Shown here in pieces: positions 26,887-36,005 of a stretch of DNA of 64,000 nt. The notes under the pieces were generated by a model that made no database searches, was not told the DNA's origin, and worked only from the letters and a program-made list of their open reading frames with translations. Source of the stretch: JANNXQ01 sp038238555 (GTDB taxonomy: Bacteria; Verrucomicrobiota; Verrucomicrobiia; Chthoniobacterales; Chthoniobacteraceae); assembly GCA_038238555.1 (NCBI GenBank), contig JBBRXP010000003.1, positions 30,551 to 94,550 of the forward strand, in the 5' to 3' direction. Numbering within the stretch: position 1 is the stretch's first letter; every line of letters starts with the position of its first letter. Both the position numbers and the translations under genes were made by a program.

Positions 26887-27738
26887 TTAGTAAGGCGGCC
26901 GTCCACCCGATGGCGGCGGCGGCATGTTTTGCGGTGGCGGAACGAAGATCGTGCGGCCGCGATGATCCATCGGCGGCGGCGGCTCTGGCTGGGGATTGAA
27001 GAGGTTCAAACCATTCGGCTGATTCTGCGTGCGTTCCAGGGAATCGAAGAGCGAGAGGTCCGGCTTGCCAGGAGCGTCTGGCCGCGAGAATTTTTCATCG
27101 AGCCCAGGCAGCGGGCCATTGAAGCTCACGAGCTTCCCGTCGAGCGCCTTGGTGGGATCGAAGAAGTCGATGGTGATGGTGCCGTCGCCATTGAAGCGCG
27201 CAAACTGGCCGGCAGCGACGATGCGGCCCGATGGGACCAGCCGGATCACGCCTTCGAGCACTGCAATGTAGTTGGGCGAGACCTTGGCGATGGTGCCGGT
27301 GATGGCGGCGGTGAGCGAGGGCGTCTTCACCGAGGCGCCTCCCGAGCTCTTCGGCACGTAAAAAATGAAGGTGCCCTTGGTGAGCGAAAGCGTGCGTGTG
27401 ATGGCGTCGAAGGAGAAAATTGTGTTCTGCCCGATTCGCACGAGCGAGCCGTCCTCGTATTTGAGCTCCGCGCGCGAGTCGCTCTCGCTCTGTAGGAAAT
27501 TGCTCGCCTTCACCACATCCTCCGCCGTCGCGGGGCGCAGAGCGCTGCGATCGCCTTTGACCTCGCCGTAGCTCACCTTGTTTTCGACGCGCGTGACCGT
27601 CGCCTGGCGGAAGGGGATGGCCGCGCGCGCCGTTGCCGCCAAGGCCAGCACGCTTGTCGCCAGCAGGGAAAAAAGGGGGTGTCCTTTGCGAAGCACGCGC
27701 GGACTTTTGGGATTGGCGGAAACTCCGTCAAGAATCAT
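26887..27738 (-). CDS. Secreted FecR-domain protein with proline-rich tail
   Basis: From the ATG at 27738 the protein has 283 residues. A signal peptide/hydrophobic segment ends near LALAATARAA. A FecR-like beta domain follows (DVVKASNFLQSESDSRAELKYEDGS..., SLTKGTFIFYVP, VKTPSLTAAITGT), and a Pro-rich tail (PEPPPPMDHRG, PPPQNMPPPPSGGRPPY) ends it. FecR domains here are exported without a sigma-factor partner, as in many Verrucomicrobiota and Planctomycetota, and are thought to be surface or periplasmic binding domains rather than regulators. It precedes the beta-barrel gene by one base. Confidence 0.8.
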   Translation of the reverse strand: MILDGVSANPKSPRVLRKGHPLFSLLATSVLALAATARAAIPFRQATVTRVENKVSYGEVKGDRSALRPATAEDVVKASNFLQSESDSRAELKYEDGSLVRIGQNTIFSFDAITRTLSLTKGTFIFYVPKSSGGASVKTPSLTAAITGTIAKVSPNYIAVLEGVIRLVPSGRIVAAGQFARFNGDGTITIDFFDPTKALDGKLVSFNGPLPGLDEKFSRPDAPGKPDLSLFDSLERTQNQPNGLNLFNPQPEPPPPMDHRGRTIFVPPPQNMPPPPSGGRPPY

Positions 27739-27836
27739 TTGCGCACCCAACCGCCGCCGGGGATGGGCGCAAAAAGCGGGCAGAAAAGCAAACAGGAGGA
27801 CGAGATGTTTCTTGAAGGTTCCAGGCGACTCACCGC

Positions 27837-29972
27837 TTACCCGCCCGGCTCATCGATCGCGGTCATCATCTTGCGGAAGCCCATCGTGTCGCCGACGACC
27901 AGCAAGTTGAGCACGGCTTTCGTTTCGCTGAAAACGGCGTGTGAAGCTTTGGTCTTGATGCCGGCGATCTCGGCGGTGGCCTCGGGGCCGTGGAATGTGA
28001 TGCGCAGCGGATACCACTCGCCGGTTTCGAGCTGGAGCGTCTTGCGAGCGAGCGGTTCGACCTTGTCGGCAGCTTCCCCTTGCGAAGGGTTCCTGGTGAT
28101 GGCGACATAGCTGCGGGAGACTTCGACGCGGAAGCTGTGTTTGCGTTGCGCGGTCTCGACGCGCAGGGAGCAGCGCTTCGCGCCGCGGAAGCAGAGTTCG
28201 CATTGAAGCACGGCGTCGTTCACGGCAAACGGGACGCGCAAGATGGCGCCTTGCTCATCGCCCTTTTTCTGCGCGCCCCACAGCGCTCCGTCCTTCGCGG
28301 TCCAGTCGCCACGCGTCGCGGCCCAGGGCTTGGCCGGAAGATGATCGAGCGGTTCGTTGAGCACGATCTTTCCCTCGAGCGGCGGCAGCGGCGCGATTGC
28401 GCTCTTGCGTTTGTCCACAGCCGGCGGCAGCTCGCGGCTGAAGCCGCCGTCGCGGTAGCGGATGAGCAAAGCGCGGAGTTCTTTCACCACTTCCGGATGC
28501 TCTGCGCTCACATCCCTGGTCTCCGCGGGATCGTCCTGCGTGTTGTAAAGCTGCTCGTGATATTCGTCCGCGTGAGCCTTGCGCGCTCCGGCTTTGATCT
28601 CGTCCACGGGCACGCCTTCGATCCATTTCCACGGACCTTTGCGGATCGCAAAAACGCCGTCGGAACTGTGCACGATCATGTCGGGCCGCACGGGTGCCGT
28701 GGTCTCATCGAGGATCGCGGGCAGAATATTGTAGCTGTCTTCGCCGGCCTTTGCCGCGGCCGGAAGCTTGTCGCCCACGATGGCCGCCGTGGTGGCGAGC
28801 AGGTCCGCGAGACTCACCATCTCCGTGCATACCGTCCCCGCCGGCGCGTGCCCCGGCCAGCGCACGATGAAGGGCACCTTGAAGCCGCCTTCCCACACGT
28901 GATGCTTGCCGCCACGCAGCGGGCCATTCACGGCGAGCCCCGCGTTCAGCGCGAGCGTCTGCGGAGTGTCCTTGCGCCCCGGCTCTTTCACGCCGCCGTT
29001 GTCGCTGGAGAAAATGACGAGCGTGTCTTTGGCCACACCCTTTCTGTCGAGCTCATCGAGGATGCGCCCCACGCTGCGATCGAGCTCCGCGATCCAATCG
29101 CCGTAAAGACCGGCGGCGCTCTTGCCCGCGAGCTCCTTGTCCGGCGTCACGGGATTATGCACCGCCACGGGGGTGAAATAGAGGAAGAAAGGCGTGCCGG
29201 TTTTCTGCTGCTCGATCCAGTGCACGGCTTTGTCGGTGAGCGTCGGCATCACGCGCTCGTTCACGCGGCGCGGCGCATCGAGGGTGATGGGGACGCTCTT
29301 TTTATTTTCCATGTCGTCCCCGGTGTAGGTCGCCTTGAAATTGTCGTCGTCCGGCACGGGCCCCGGCAGCTTCATGCCCGCGGGAATTTTTCCACTGCGC
29401 AGTCCATACACAAATCGATTCTCGACATAGATGCCGGTCACGTCGCCGTGATTGCCCGGCACGCCGAAATGGTAATCGAAGCCGATGTCGAGCGGCCCCG
29501 GTGAAAGCTCCGCGGTGAAATCCGCGCGCCACTTTGGCGAATCATCCGCGGTGCCGTAGCCGAGGTGCCATTTGCCGATCGCCGCCGTCGTGTAGCCGTG
29601 CTTTTTCAAAAGCGAGGCCATGTTCAGCCGCGTGGGCTCGATGTGCAGCGGCGCGAAGGTGCTGAGCACTTCATGCTTCAACGGAGTGCGCCAGCAGTAA
29701 CGCCCCGTGAGCACCGAGTAGCGTGTGGGCGAGCACACGGAGGAGGTGGTGTTTGCATCCGTAAAGCGCCGACCCTCGCGCGCGAGGCGATCGATGTTCG
29801 GCGTCTTCACCAGCTTCCCGTCTGCGCCGTAGCAGCCGGCGCTGCCGTAACCGTAGTCGTCGGAGAGGATGATGACGATGTTCGGCTTGCCGGCAGACGC
29901 GGCGAAACCCGGGGGGCCGCAAACCAAACAAGAAAATGCCAGGAGGATGCGGGCAAGCAGAAGTGATTTCAT
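27837..29972 (-). CDS. Secreted sulfatase with C-terminal beta-sandwich domain
   Basis: From the ATG at 29972 this is a 711-residue exported sulfatase (an ATG at 29984 adds four residues). A signal peptide (1 to ~27, GFAASA) is followed by the metal-site segment KPNIVIILSDDYGYGSAGC. The Cys-type modification motif CSPTR is at residues 80-84, where Cys80 must become formylglycine. LTGRYCWR and HNPVTPDK follow. The last ~180 residues (from about GDWTAKDGALWGAQ) resemble a DUF1080/concanavalin-like domain. It hydrolyses sulfate esters, probably of sulfated polysaccharides; no maturase gene is in the window. It lies 98 bases downstream of the NosR-like gene on the same strand. Confidence 0.92.
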   Translation of the reverse strand: MKSLLLARILLAFSCLVCGPPGFAASAGKPNIVIILSDDYGYGSAGCYGADGKLVKTPNIDRLAREGRRFTDANTTSSVCSPTRYSVLTGRYCWRTPLKHEVLSTFAPLHIEPTRLNMASLLKKHGYTTAAIGKWHLGYGTADDSPKWRADFTAELSPGPLDIGFDYHFGVPGNHGDVTGIYVENRFVYGLRSGKIPAGMKLPGPVPDDDNFKATYTGDDMENKKSVPITLDAPRRVNERVMPTLTDKAVHWIEQQKTGTPFFLYFTPVAVHNPVTPDKELAGKSAAGLYGDWIAELDRSVGRILDELDRKGVAKDTLVIFSSDNGGVKEPGRKDTPQTLALNAGLAVNGPLRGGKHHVWEGGFKVPFIVRWPGHAPAGTVCTEMVSLADLLATTAAIVGDKLPAAAKAGEDSYNILPAILDETTAPVRPDMIVHSSDGVFAIRKGPWKWIEGVPVDEIKAGARKAHADEYHEQLYNTQDDPAETRDVSAEHPEVVKELRALLIRYRDGGFSRELPPAVDKRKSAIAPLPPLEGKIVLNEPLDHLPAKPWAATRGDWTAKDGALWGAQKKGDEQGAILRVPFAVNDAVLQCELCFRGAKRCSLRVETAQRKHSFRVEVSRSYVAITRNPSQGEAADKVEPLARKTLQLETGEWYPLRITFHGPEATAEIAGIKTKASHAVFSETKAVLNLLVVGDTMGFRKMMTAIDEPGG

Positions 29973-30069
29973 GGGAAGAAGCATAGAGCGGAGATATTGG
30001 GGTCACGCCACTTTGAAACGACGCGCGGAGGCGAAATTTTTTCCGGATCTACTTCTGCCGCCGCTGCGC

Positions 30070-31338
30070 TCATGCGCCCGCGATGATCCATGCGTGGATG
30101 GCCTGATATTTCCACGCGAGCACCGCCGCAAGGGCGACGAGCAGCGCGGCCGCGGCGTCGCGCCGGCAAAAGCGATCGGCCACACCGCGGGCTCGGAAGA
30201 ACTCGAGGAGCGCGCCGGTCGGGCAGCCGTAGTGGCAGTAGGCCATCGGCACAAAGAGCGACGCGACGAGGCCGGCGATCGCGATCGTGAGGGTGGCCCA
30301 GCCCGCGGCCTTGAGCACATACGCATCGAAGGGTTCGATGTGCGCGAGATCGATCGGCAGCACCAGGATGCAAACGGTGACGACCAGCGCGAGCAGCAGC
30401 GCCGGGAGCCACTTCAAGCCGGCCGCGAAATCTTTTCGCAGCACGATGCGCCAGCGCCGCGGCGCGATGCGATGCAGCCACTCCTGCGCGGCGCCGTGCG
30501 GGCAAAGTTGCTGGCAATAAAGCGGCCGACGGGTGGCCCACGGCACGGCGAGCGCGGCAGCGGCCAGCAGCACCAGGCCCGGCGCGGTGCGCCACGGCAC
30601 GCCGGCTTGTATCCATCCGGCGAGCAGCGATTGCGCGAGAAGATCGCCATTTAGAAATCCGACGTAGCCGATCACCAGCGCCTGAAATGAAAGCCGCACC
30701 CATCGCCGGCCGTAAGTCCCCGTGAATGCCAGCACGAGTCCCGCGACGACGACGAGCGCGAGACCGATGTCCCTCGCGCGCACTCGCAGCGGCGGCGGCT
30801 TCATCGCGAGCGCGGCATCGGCGGATTGCAATCGGCGCTGGATTCCTTCGGCCACCGCGAGGCTTGTCATCGACGCGCCGGACACGCCTTCGATGCCGGC
30901 CTCTTTCGGCGCGACGCGGGCGACTTCATCCCACGGTTTCCCATTCCACGTCTTGAGAAAGCCGCGGTCGGTGACGACATCCTCGACGTGCTCGCGCGTG
31001 TCTTGCGACGAACGGATGCGCACGCCGGCGACGTGCAGCGCGGGATCGAAGGCCACGAGCGTGTCGGTCCAGCCGCGGTAGCCGACGATCGAATCGGTGA
31101 ACGGTGCAGTGCGCAGCACGTAGCCGATGTGCCTGCCATCGGCGTCGTGCACAAACATCCCGGCCCGCTCGCCCGCGTCGGGCCTCAGTTCCGCGGCGGT
31201 GTGAAAAATCGCGCGCACTTCGCTCAACTCGATCGGCGCGTGGCCTTCGATGCGCAGCCGCACGTGATGCGCGCGGATGATCCACGCGATGGCGACGAGA
31301 ACTGCGAGTCGGTAAAGCTGAAGCAGCGCGCCCTTCAC
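30070..31338 (-). CDS. NosR/NirI-like membrane flavoprotein with FMN-binding domain and Cys clusters
   Basis: The 422-residue protein has an N-terminal helix and a periplasmic FMN-binding domain (about 35-175) with the flavinylation motif SGASMT (153-158), expected to bind FMN through Thr158. About six membrane helices follow. Two cysteine motifs, CQQLCPHG (C275, C279) and CHYGCPTG (C368, C372), sit at the cytoplasmic side as in NosR/NapH-type proteins. The terminal 2[4Fe-4S] ferredoxin module of true NosR is missing. No nos or nir genes are present. The GTG start overlaps the upstream FAD oxidoreductase stop by 4 bases, so this is probably the electron partner of that exported enzyme. Confidence 0.8.
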   Translation of the reverse strand: MKGALLQLYRLAVLVAIAWIIRAHHVRLRIEGHAPIELSEVRAIFHTAAELRPDAGERAGMFVHDADGRHIGYVLRTAPFTDSIVGYRGWTDTLVAFDPALHVAGVRIRSSQDTREHVEDVVTDRGFLKTWNGKPWDEVARVAPKEAGIEGVSGASMTSLAVAEGIQRRLQSADAALAMKPPPLRVRARDIGLALVVVAGLVLAFTGTYGRRWVRLSFQALVIGYVGFLNGDLLAQSLLAGWIQAGVPWRTAPGLVLLAAAALAVPWATRRPLYCQQLCPHGAAQEWLHRIAPRRWRIVLRKDFAAGLKWLPALLLALVVTVCILVLPIDLAHIEPFDAYVLKAAGWATLTIAIAGLVASLFVPMAYCHYGCPTGALLEFFRARGVADRFCRRDAAAALLVALAAVLAWKYQAIHAWIIAGA

Positions 31339-33611
31339 GGCGCGGGCAGCAACTGCACGACGTCGATGTGCACGTTGCCATCCGCGTCCGCGGTCGAGAA
31401 GGTCACGGCCGCCGGCTTTCCTGGCTCAAAGCGAAAAGTGCCGAGCGACACGAAGCCCTGCGGCAGCGGCGCGGGCACTCGCTCATTCACCGTCGTGGTC
31501 TTTGCGCCGTCGGCGCTCTCGATGGTCACCGGCGCATTGGTAGCGCGATTTTCGTGCATGCCGTAGCTCACGCGCACTTCGTAGCGGCCCGCCTGCTCGA
31601 TCTTAAACTCGTAGCGCGCCGAGGCATTTGCCTTCGCGCTCGCGTAGCTGTAGCCCGCGCCGAAGAAACCTTCGATCCCCGCGCCGGTGCTCCATGTGCC
31701 GGTGAGCCGCGCCTGTTTGTCGTCGAGCACGAGGCCCGGCAGCCGCGCGGGGTCGAGACCTTTCGCGTCGTGTTTGTCCACCGGCAACGACGGCGGCGTG
31801 TAGTCGGCGGGCATGCGGATCGGGCCGTCCACGCTGTCGCGCCGGGCCGCGCCGCGCAGCGCGAGCAGCTCTTTCAATTCCCCAAAGTAGCGCTCGTAGA
31901 TGTCGCGCGGCGTGGCCTGGTGCTTGATGCAGAGCGACGCGGCCTTGCCCACCACTTCGCCGATCATGCCGCCGGTCTTCATCACGCGCACGGTGCCGAG
32001 CGCTTCGTGCGTCACGCTGATGTCGCGGCCGGCCATGAAAAGGTTTTCGATGTTCCGCGAATAAAAGCAGCGATACGGCACCGGATAGCCGTGCTGGCGA
32101 TCGACGGCCTTGTCCATCTGCGCCTTCGAGATGAAAGGATTGTCGGGAAATTTTTTCGCGTACTGCTCCTTGGGATAATGCAGGTCGATGTCCCACGTCG
32201 TCGGCACCGTGCCGTCGGGGAAAGGCTTCTTGGATTCCACATCCTCACGCGTCATCACCACGTCGCCGAGGAGCTGGCGCGATTCGCGCGTGCCGCCGAC
32301 GTAGGCCACCCACTCGAGCTTTGCGTTGGCGTGCTCGGCTTTGCCGCCTTTGTTTTTCATCGCGTTCCAGGCGCCGAAGATCGCGCGCAGATTCCAGTCG
32401 CGCGTTTCTTCGAGGCCGTAGATGGGGTGCACGTTGAAACCGCTTTCCCAGAACCACTCGGCGTGGTTGCGCTTCGGGTAAGGGAAGTCGTCCATGTCCA
32501 TGTCGAGCGCCCACGGCACGTCGGGGAAAGTCTGCGGCTGCGCGCCGTCTTCCCAGCGCCACATGTTGCTCATGCCGAGATGCTCGGTCTCGCGCACCGT
32601 GAGCGCGGCGCCGGCGAGCGCGCCCACCGAGGCGTGGCCGGTGGAGTCGCAGAAAAGCCGGCCGGAAAAACGCCGGCGCTCGCTGGTCATGGTGTCGAGC
32701 GCGATGACCGCCGCGATGCGCTGCGTGCCGTTCATCTCGACGGCGACGATGTGGTTATTGAGGAAGAGCGCGATGTGCGGCTCGGCCCGCACGAGGGCTT
32801 CCTTTTTCGCGTCGCCAAATTCTTCCTCCGTGCCCGGCGACGCCTTGGCCGTGTCCATGAATTCCTCGACGATCTCACCGATGTTTGGATACAGCCCGCG
32901 CCGGATTCCACCCTGCGCCCACACGCGCACTTCACTCGATCCGTTGCCGCCGAGCACCGGGCGATCCTGCACCAGAGCCACTCTGCAGCCCATGCGCGCC
33001 GCCGCGATGGCCGCGCCCATGCCGGCATAACCGCCGCCGCACACCACCAGATCGAACTCGCCCGCGTCCGCCGGCTGCTCGGAAATGCCGAGCGTTGCGC
33101 GCCGCCACTTTGCCAGCGCGTCGGCGTCGTTGGGCGGAGTGAAGGTCTCGTCTTTGGTAAAGAAGATCGCGTCGCAGCGGCCGTTGAATCCGGTGAGATC
33201 GTGCAGCGCGAGCGCGGCCTGTGGCGCGGCGATCTCAACCGCGCCGCCCTCCTGCCACGCCCACTCCGCGCCGCTCGTGCCGAAGATCGTGGCGAGCGGT
33301 TTGCCATCGACTGCGACCTGAAATTTTCCCGGCACGCCTGGCGCCTTCCAGCGCGCGACCCAATCCTTGGTTCGCACAAAGACGCGATACTTTCCCGCGC
33401 TGGGAAACGTGACCGTGGTCGTGGCATCGCGCACCGGCGCGCCCATGCCGTGAGCCATGAGATAGGGCGAGCCCATGAGGTCGATGAATTGCGTGTCGAG
33501 CACCCAGCCGCAAGGGGCTTGGAAACTCTCCGCCTCGACGAGGAGTTGATCCGCCGCTGAGGCCGCGAGGAGCGGTGCGAAGAGCGCGAAAAGAATTGCG
33601 CGGAAGAACAT
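31335..33611 (-). CDS. Secreted FAD-dependent oxidoreductase (FAD_oxidored/xanthan-lyase-associated type)
   Basis: The 758-residue protein has a signal peptide (1-19), an N-terminal beta-sandwich (about 20-155), and an FAD-binding core starting FDLVVCGGGYAGMGAA (dinucleotide motif 191-197) with DRPVLGGNGSSEVRVW. A conserved SRNIENLFMAGRDISVTHEALG near 540 resembles the second FAD contact. The C-terminal ~120 residues form a golvesin/xanthan-lyase-like beta domain (RYEVRVSYGMHENRATNAPV). Members of this group are abundant in carbohydrate-degrading Verrucomicrobiota, but substrates are mostly unknown. It is coupled to the membrane flavoprotein downstream and to a rhodanese nine bases upstream. 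Confidence 0.85.
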   Translation of the reverse strand: MFFRAILFALFAPLLAASAADQLLVEAESFQAPCGWVLDTQFIDLMGSPYLMAHGMGAPVRDATTTVTFPSAGKYRVFVRTKDWVARWKAPGVPGKFQVAVDGKPLATIFGTSGAEWAWQEGGAVEIAAPQAALALHDLTGFNGRCDAIFFTKDETFTPPNDADALAKWRRATLGISEQPADAGEFDLVVCGGGYAGMGAAIAAARMGCRVALVQDRPVLGGNGSSEVRVWAQGGIRRGLYPNIGEIVEEFMDTAKASPGTEEEFGDAKKEALVRAEPHIALFLNNHIVAVEMNGTQRIAAVIALDTMTSERRRFSGRLFCDSTGHASVGALAGAALTVRETEHLGMSNMWRWEDGAQPQTFPDVPWALDMDMDDFPYPKRNHAEWFWESGFNVHPIYGLEETRDWNLRAIFGAWNAMKNKGGKAEHANAKLEWVAYVGGTRESRQLLGDVVMTREDVESKKPFPDGTVPTTWDIDLHYPKEQYAKKFPDNPFISKAQMDKAVDRQHGYPVPYRCFYSRNIENLFMAGRDISVTHEALGTVRVMKTGGMIGEVVGKAASLCIKHQATPRDIYERYFGELKELLALRGAARRDSVDGPIRMPADYTPPSLPVDKHDAKGLDPARLPGLVLDDKQARLTGTWSTGAGIEGFFGAGYSYASAKANASARYEFKIEQAGRYEVRVSYGMHENRATNAPVTIESADGAKTTTVNERVPAPLPQGFVSLGTFRFEPGKPAAVTFSTADADGNVHIDVVQLLPAP

Positions 33612-33620
33612 GGCGGTTCG

Positions 33621-33998
33621 CTATTTTTGAACCGGCAGCCCTGCGCTCTCCCAGCCTTTGAAGCCGCTCTGCAAGTGCAGGAGCGACGGAAACTTTTGCT
33701 CGAGAAAAACGGGCAGCGCACGCCCGCTGCGTGAGCCGGCGCCGCAGTGCACGACGTAGGTTTTGCTTTTGTCGAGGGCGCTGATCTTCTTCGCAAAATC
33801 GGGCTCGAGAAAGTCGATGTTGACCGCGCCGGCGATGTGGCCCGCGGCGAATTCCTCCGGCGTGCGGATGTCGAGGACCGTGGCCTTCTTCGCCGCGATG
33901 AGGTTGGCCACCTCCTCGGCCGAGACCACCTTCACCGCGTCCTCCGCTAAAAGTGAAGTGACGCTGAAGACGCAGAGCAGAAGGAAGAGGAGTTTCAT
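33621..33998 (-). CDS. Periplasmic rhodanese-like protein
   Basis: The 125-residue protein has a signal peptide (MKLLFLLLCVFSVTSLLA) and one rhodanese domain: VVSAEEVANLI, VLDIRTPEEFAAGHIAGAVN, and the active-site loop with Cys85 in VHCGAGSRSGRA, ending GFKGWESAGLPV. The intact Cys suggests sulfurtransferase or sulfur-binding activity outside the cytoplasm. It is the first gene of the rhodanese, FAD oxidoreductase, NosR-like set. Directly upstream is a pair of inverted heptad repeats (34001-34109). Confidence 0.88.
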   Translation of the reverse strand: MKLLFLLLCVFSVTSLLAEDAVKVVSAEEVANLIAAKKATVLDIRTPEEFAAGHIAGAVNIDFLEPDFAKKISALDKSKTYVVHCGAGSRSGRALPVFLEQKFPSLLHLQSGFKGWESAGLPVQK

Positions 33999-34000
33999 AG

Positions 34001-34109
34001 GAGGAGTTGAGTGTTGAGAGTTGAGTGTTGAGCGGCGCGCATGGCAGCAACCCAGTCGGCTCGGGACTTCATGAGTTCAATTTTGACGCCACTCAACACT
34101 CAACTCCTC
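34001..34109. repeat. Heptanucleotide-repeat arms, 18-base perfect inverted repeat
   Basis: 34001-34018 and 34092-34109 are exact reverse complements, each built from the 7-base unit TTGAGTG / CTCAACA; a further copy follows the left arm up to 34032. They lie in the 114-base gap between the rhodanese start and the stop of the next minus-strand gene. The same unit occurs at 35881-35907, 35969-35998, 37201-37232 and 55580-55609. Confidence 0.85.
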
Positions 34110-34112
34110 CCC

Positions 34113-35543
34113 CTACTGCGTGATTTCGCGCGCGTAGATGGTCACCACTCCGTCCGCGCCGCGCCGCACGTCCTGGACCTGGTAGGGCCGCGTGGCTTCG
34201 CGCTCGAAGAGCTCCTTCTCCTGCGGCGGCACGGCGCCGGCGGGATATTCGACGACGATGCGCGGCGATTGTTCGTCGGGCTTGGTGGCGTCGCGCAACA
34301 CGGCGCGATTCACGCCGGTGGCCGTCACGCGGAAGCTGCCTCGCAGATAGAGCCGCTCATTGATCATCCCACCTCCGGCCAGAGCGCCGACGTCGTCCGG
34401 CGTGAGCGTGCGGCCTGGCGGGGCCTGGCCCGGCGCGTAAGTGCGCCAGCTCGCGCCGGTGGCCGGCATCTTGGAAGGATCGGGTCGCGAGACGACTTCG
34501 GCTCCGGAATTGAATGGCGTGAGCGGAACGCCGGACGCGGTGGTGCGCGCGGGATTCGGCGTGGCGGTGGCGAGTGGCGTGGCGACGGGCGTCGGCGTTG
34601 CGACCATCGCGATGACGGGCGGCGTCGGGCGCGGCGTAGCTGGCGGCGGAGTCGGCGCGGGAATCGCGGCGACGGGCTCGGTGGTCTCGACGCGCACCAG
34701 CTCGGGAACCCGCTTGGGCGCTGCAACGGCAGCCGTCGCGGCATTCGCGACCGGATGATGATGTCGATAGTCGGCGTAAGCGCGGAGCGCCTTGGCGAGT
34801 TCCGGCGCTTTGATGATCGGCAGCGCGCTTTCGATGTGAACCTCCGGCGGCGGCTCGAGGCTGAAGGCGCCGCTCCCCTGCTTGAGCGCGTAGGTGCCGT
34901 AGAGCAGCGAGACCACGGTGAACTTCAGTCGCCCGTCCGCCGACTTGTCGATGTGGATGACGGCCGCGCAGTCGTCGGTGCGCTTGAGCGTCATGTCGAG
35001 CCCGGTCGCCAACATCTGCCGCAGCGCCGCCACATTTTCCGAGGGCGCGGTGTACACGTGCTCGATGAGCGTCTGCGGAAAATCCACCGACTGCGCGAGC
35101 GTGACGACGCCCGACGTGAATGTGTCGCCGGCCGTGAGCGCGTAGGTTTGGAGAATGTTGAAGCGCCCGGTGGCGTAGGGCACGAGCTTCTTGGTCTCGC
35201 GATAATTCTTGATGAAGTCGCGCAGCAGGTCCGCGTTTTCGTGTTCGAGTTCGAGCACCTTCTTTGCGCTGTAACGCTCGAAGAGTTTTTGCGCGGTCAT
35301 GAATTCGCCGGGCGGCGCCGCCGTGACTTCAAACCTTTTCGGCGCCTCGATTTTTTTCAGCCGCTGGAGAAAGCGGTAGGCGCGCGGATTCTCCGGATGC
35401 CCGAAGATGTAGAAGCTGCCGAGCCAGCAGGCAAAGGCGAGGCCGATGAGCAGGAGGATGAAGATCGTCCAGAGAAAAAGATGATCGCCGCCGCTGGGCT
35501 GCTGCTCCTCGTCCTCCGCGTATCCGTAACGCTCGTCGGCCAC
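34113..35543 (-). CDS. Single-pass membrane-anchored protein, function unknown
   Basis: I do not recognise a family. The 476-residue product has an acidic cytoplasmic N-terminus, one membrane helix (about 22-45, LFLWTIFILLLIGLAFACWLG), and an extracytoplasmic domain (about 70-255) with YTAPSENVAALRQML and CAAVIHIDKSADGRLKFTVVSLLYG. A low-complexity linker rich in Pro, Thr and Ala (about 290-345) precedes a C-terminal folded segment. It starts five bases after the ErpA-like gene stop on the same strand. The layout resembles proteins that reach through the wall or periplasm, but no activity can be assigned. Confidence 0.75.
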   Translation of the reverse strand: MADERYGYAEDEEQQPSGGDHLFLWTIFILLLIGLAFACWLGSFYIFGHPENPRAYRFLQRLKKIEAPKRFEVTAAPPGEFMTAQKLFERYSAKKVLELEHENADLLRDFIKNYRETKKLVPYATGRFNILQTYALTAGDTFTSGVVTLAQSVDFPQTLIEHVYTAPSENVAALRQMLATGLDMTLKRTDDCAAVIHIDKSADGRLKFTVVSLLYGTYALKQGSGAFSLEPPPEVHIESALPIIKAPELAKALRAYADYRHHHPVANAATAAVAAPKRVPELVRVETTEPVAAIPAPTPPPATPRPTPPVIAMVATPTPVATPLATATPNPARTTASGVPLTPFNSGAEVVSRPDPSKMPATGASWRTYAPGQAPPGRTLTPDDVGALAGGGMINERLYLRGSFRVTATGVNRAVLRDATKPDEQSPRIVVEYPAGAVPPQEKELFEREATRPYQVQDVRRGADGVVTIYAREITQ

Positions 35544-35548
35544 CTCGC

Positions 35549-35878
35549 TCAGTGCTCCGCCGTTTCAAAGGAGGTCCCGCATCCGCAACTGCGCACCGCG
35601 TTGGGATTTTGGATGCGAAAGCCCGTGCCGGTGAGGTCGTCGCAGTAGTCGATGGTCGAGCCGCCCAGAAATTTCAGGCTCTCGCGGTCGATCATCACCC
35701 GCACGCCGTCGCGCTCCACCACTTCATCGCCGGCCTTCGGCTCGTCCATGCCCATGCCGTATTGCATCCCGGCGCAACCGCCATTTTCCACGAGGATGCG
35801 CAGCCCTTTTCCGGGCTCGCCTTTTTCCTCGACGATGGCCTGGAGCTGCCGGATGGCGGAATCGGTGACGGTGATCAT
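35549..35878 (-). CDS. erpA: A-type Fe-S cluster carrier (HesB/IscA/ErpA family)
   Basis: From the ATG at 35878 this is a 109-residue A-type carrier starting MITVTDSAIRQLQAIVEEKG. The three cluster-ligand cysteines are present: Cys35 in ENGGCAGMQY, Cys98 and Cys100 in SCGCGTSF. It hands Fe-S clusters to apoproteins in the cytoplasm. The symbol erpA is chosen from overall length and motif; IscA or SufA naming cannot be excluded. It is divergent from mutL across a 127-base region containing heptad repeats. The open frame continues upstream through those repeats but the family start is clear. Confidence 0.9.
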   Translation of the reverse strand: MITVTDSAIRQLQAIVEEKGEPGKGLRILVENGGCAGMQYGMGMDEPKAGDEVVERDGVRVMIDRESLKFLGGSTIDYCDDLTGTGFRIQNPNAVRSCGCGTSFETAEH

Positions 35879-35880
35879 CG

Positions 35881-35998
35881 GAGAGTTGAGTGTTGAGAGT
35901 TGAGTGGCGGAAGGAAGGCGCTGCGCGCAGCATTCTAAATGGAAACGCGCGCAGCGCCACTCTCCATCACTCAACACTCAACCCTCAACACTCAACTT
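35881..35998. repeat. Heptanucleotide repeats in the erpA-mutL divergent region
   Basis: 35881-35907 carries TTGAGTG-type units and 35969-35998 carries the complementary CTCAACA-type units, so the divergent promoter region is framed by opposing repeat arms. Any promoter for both genes has to lie in or between these arms. Confidence 0.8.
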
Positions 35999-36005
35999 CC
36001 CCGCC

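Noticed and set aside
27990..29504. 504-codon + strand open frame opposite the sulfatase
   Set aside because: Antisense shadow of a gene with a clear CSPTR site.
30070..31338. True NosR of nitrous oxide reduction
   Set aside because: No nosZ or other nos genes nearby and the C-terminal ferredoxin module is absent.
31368..33560. 730-codon + strand open frame opposite the FAD oxidoreductase
   Set aside because: Antisense shadow; no motif or ribosome site, composition dominated by Arg, Ala and His.
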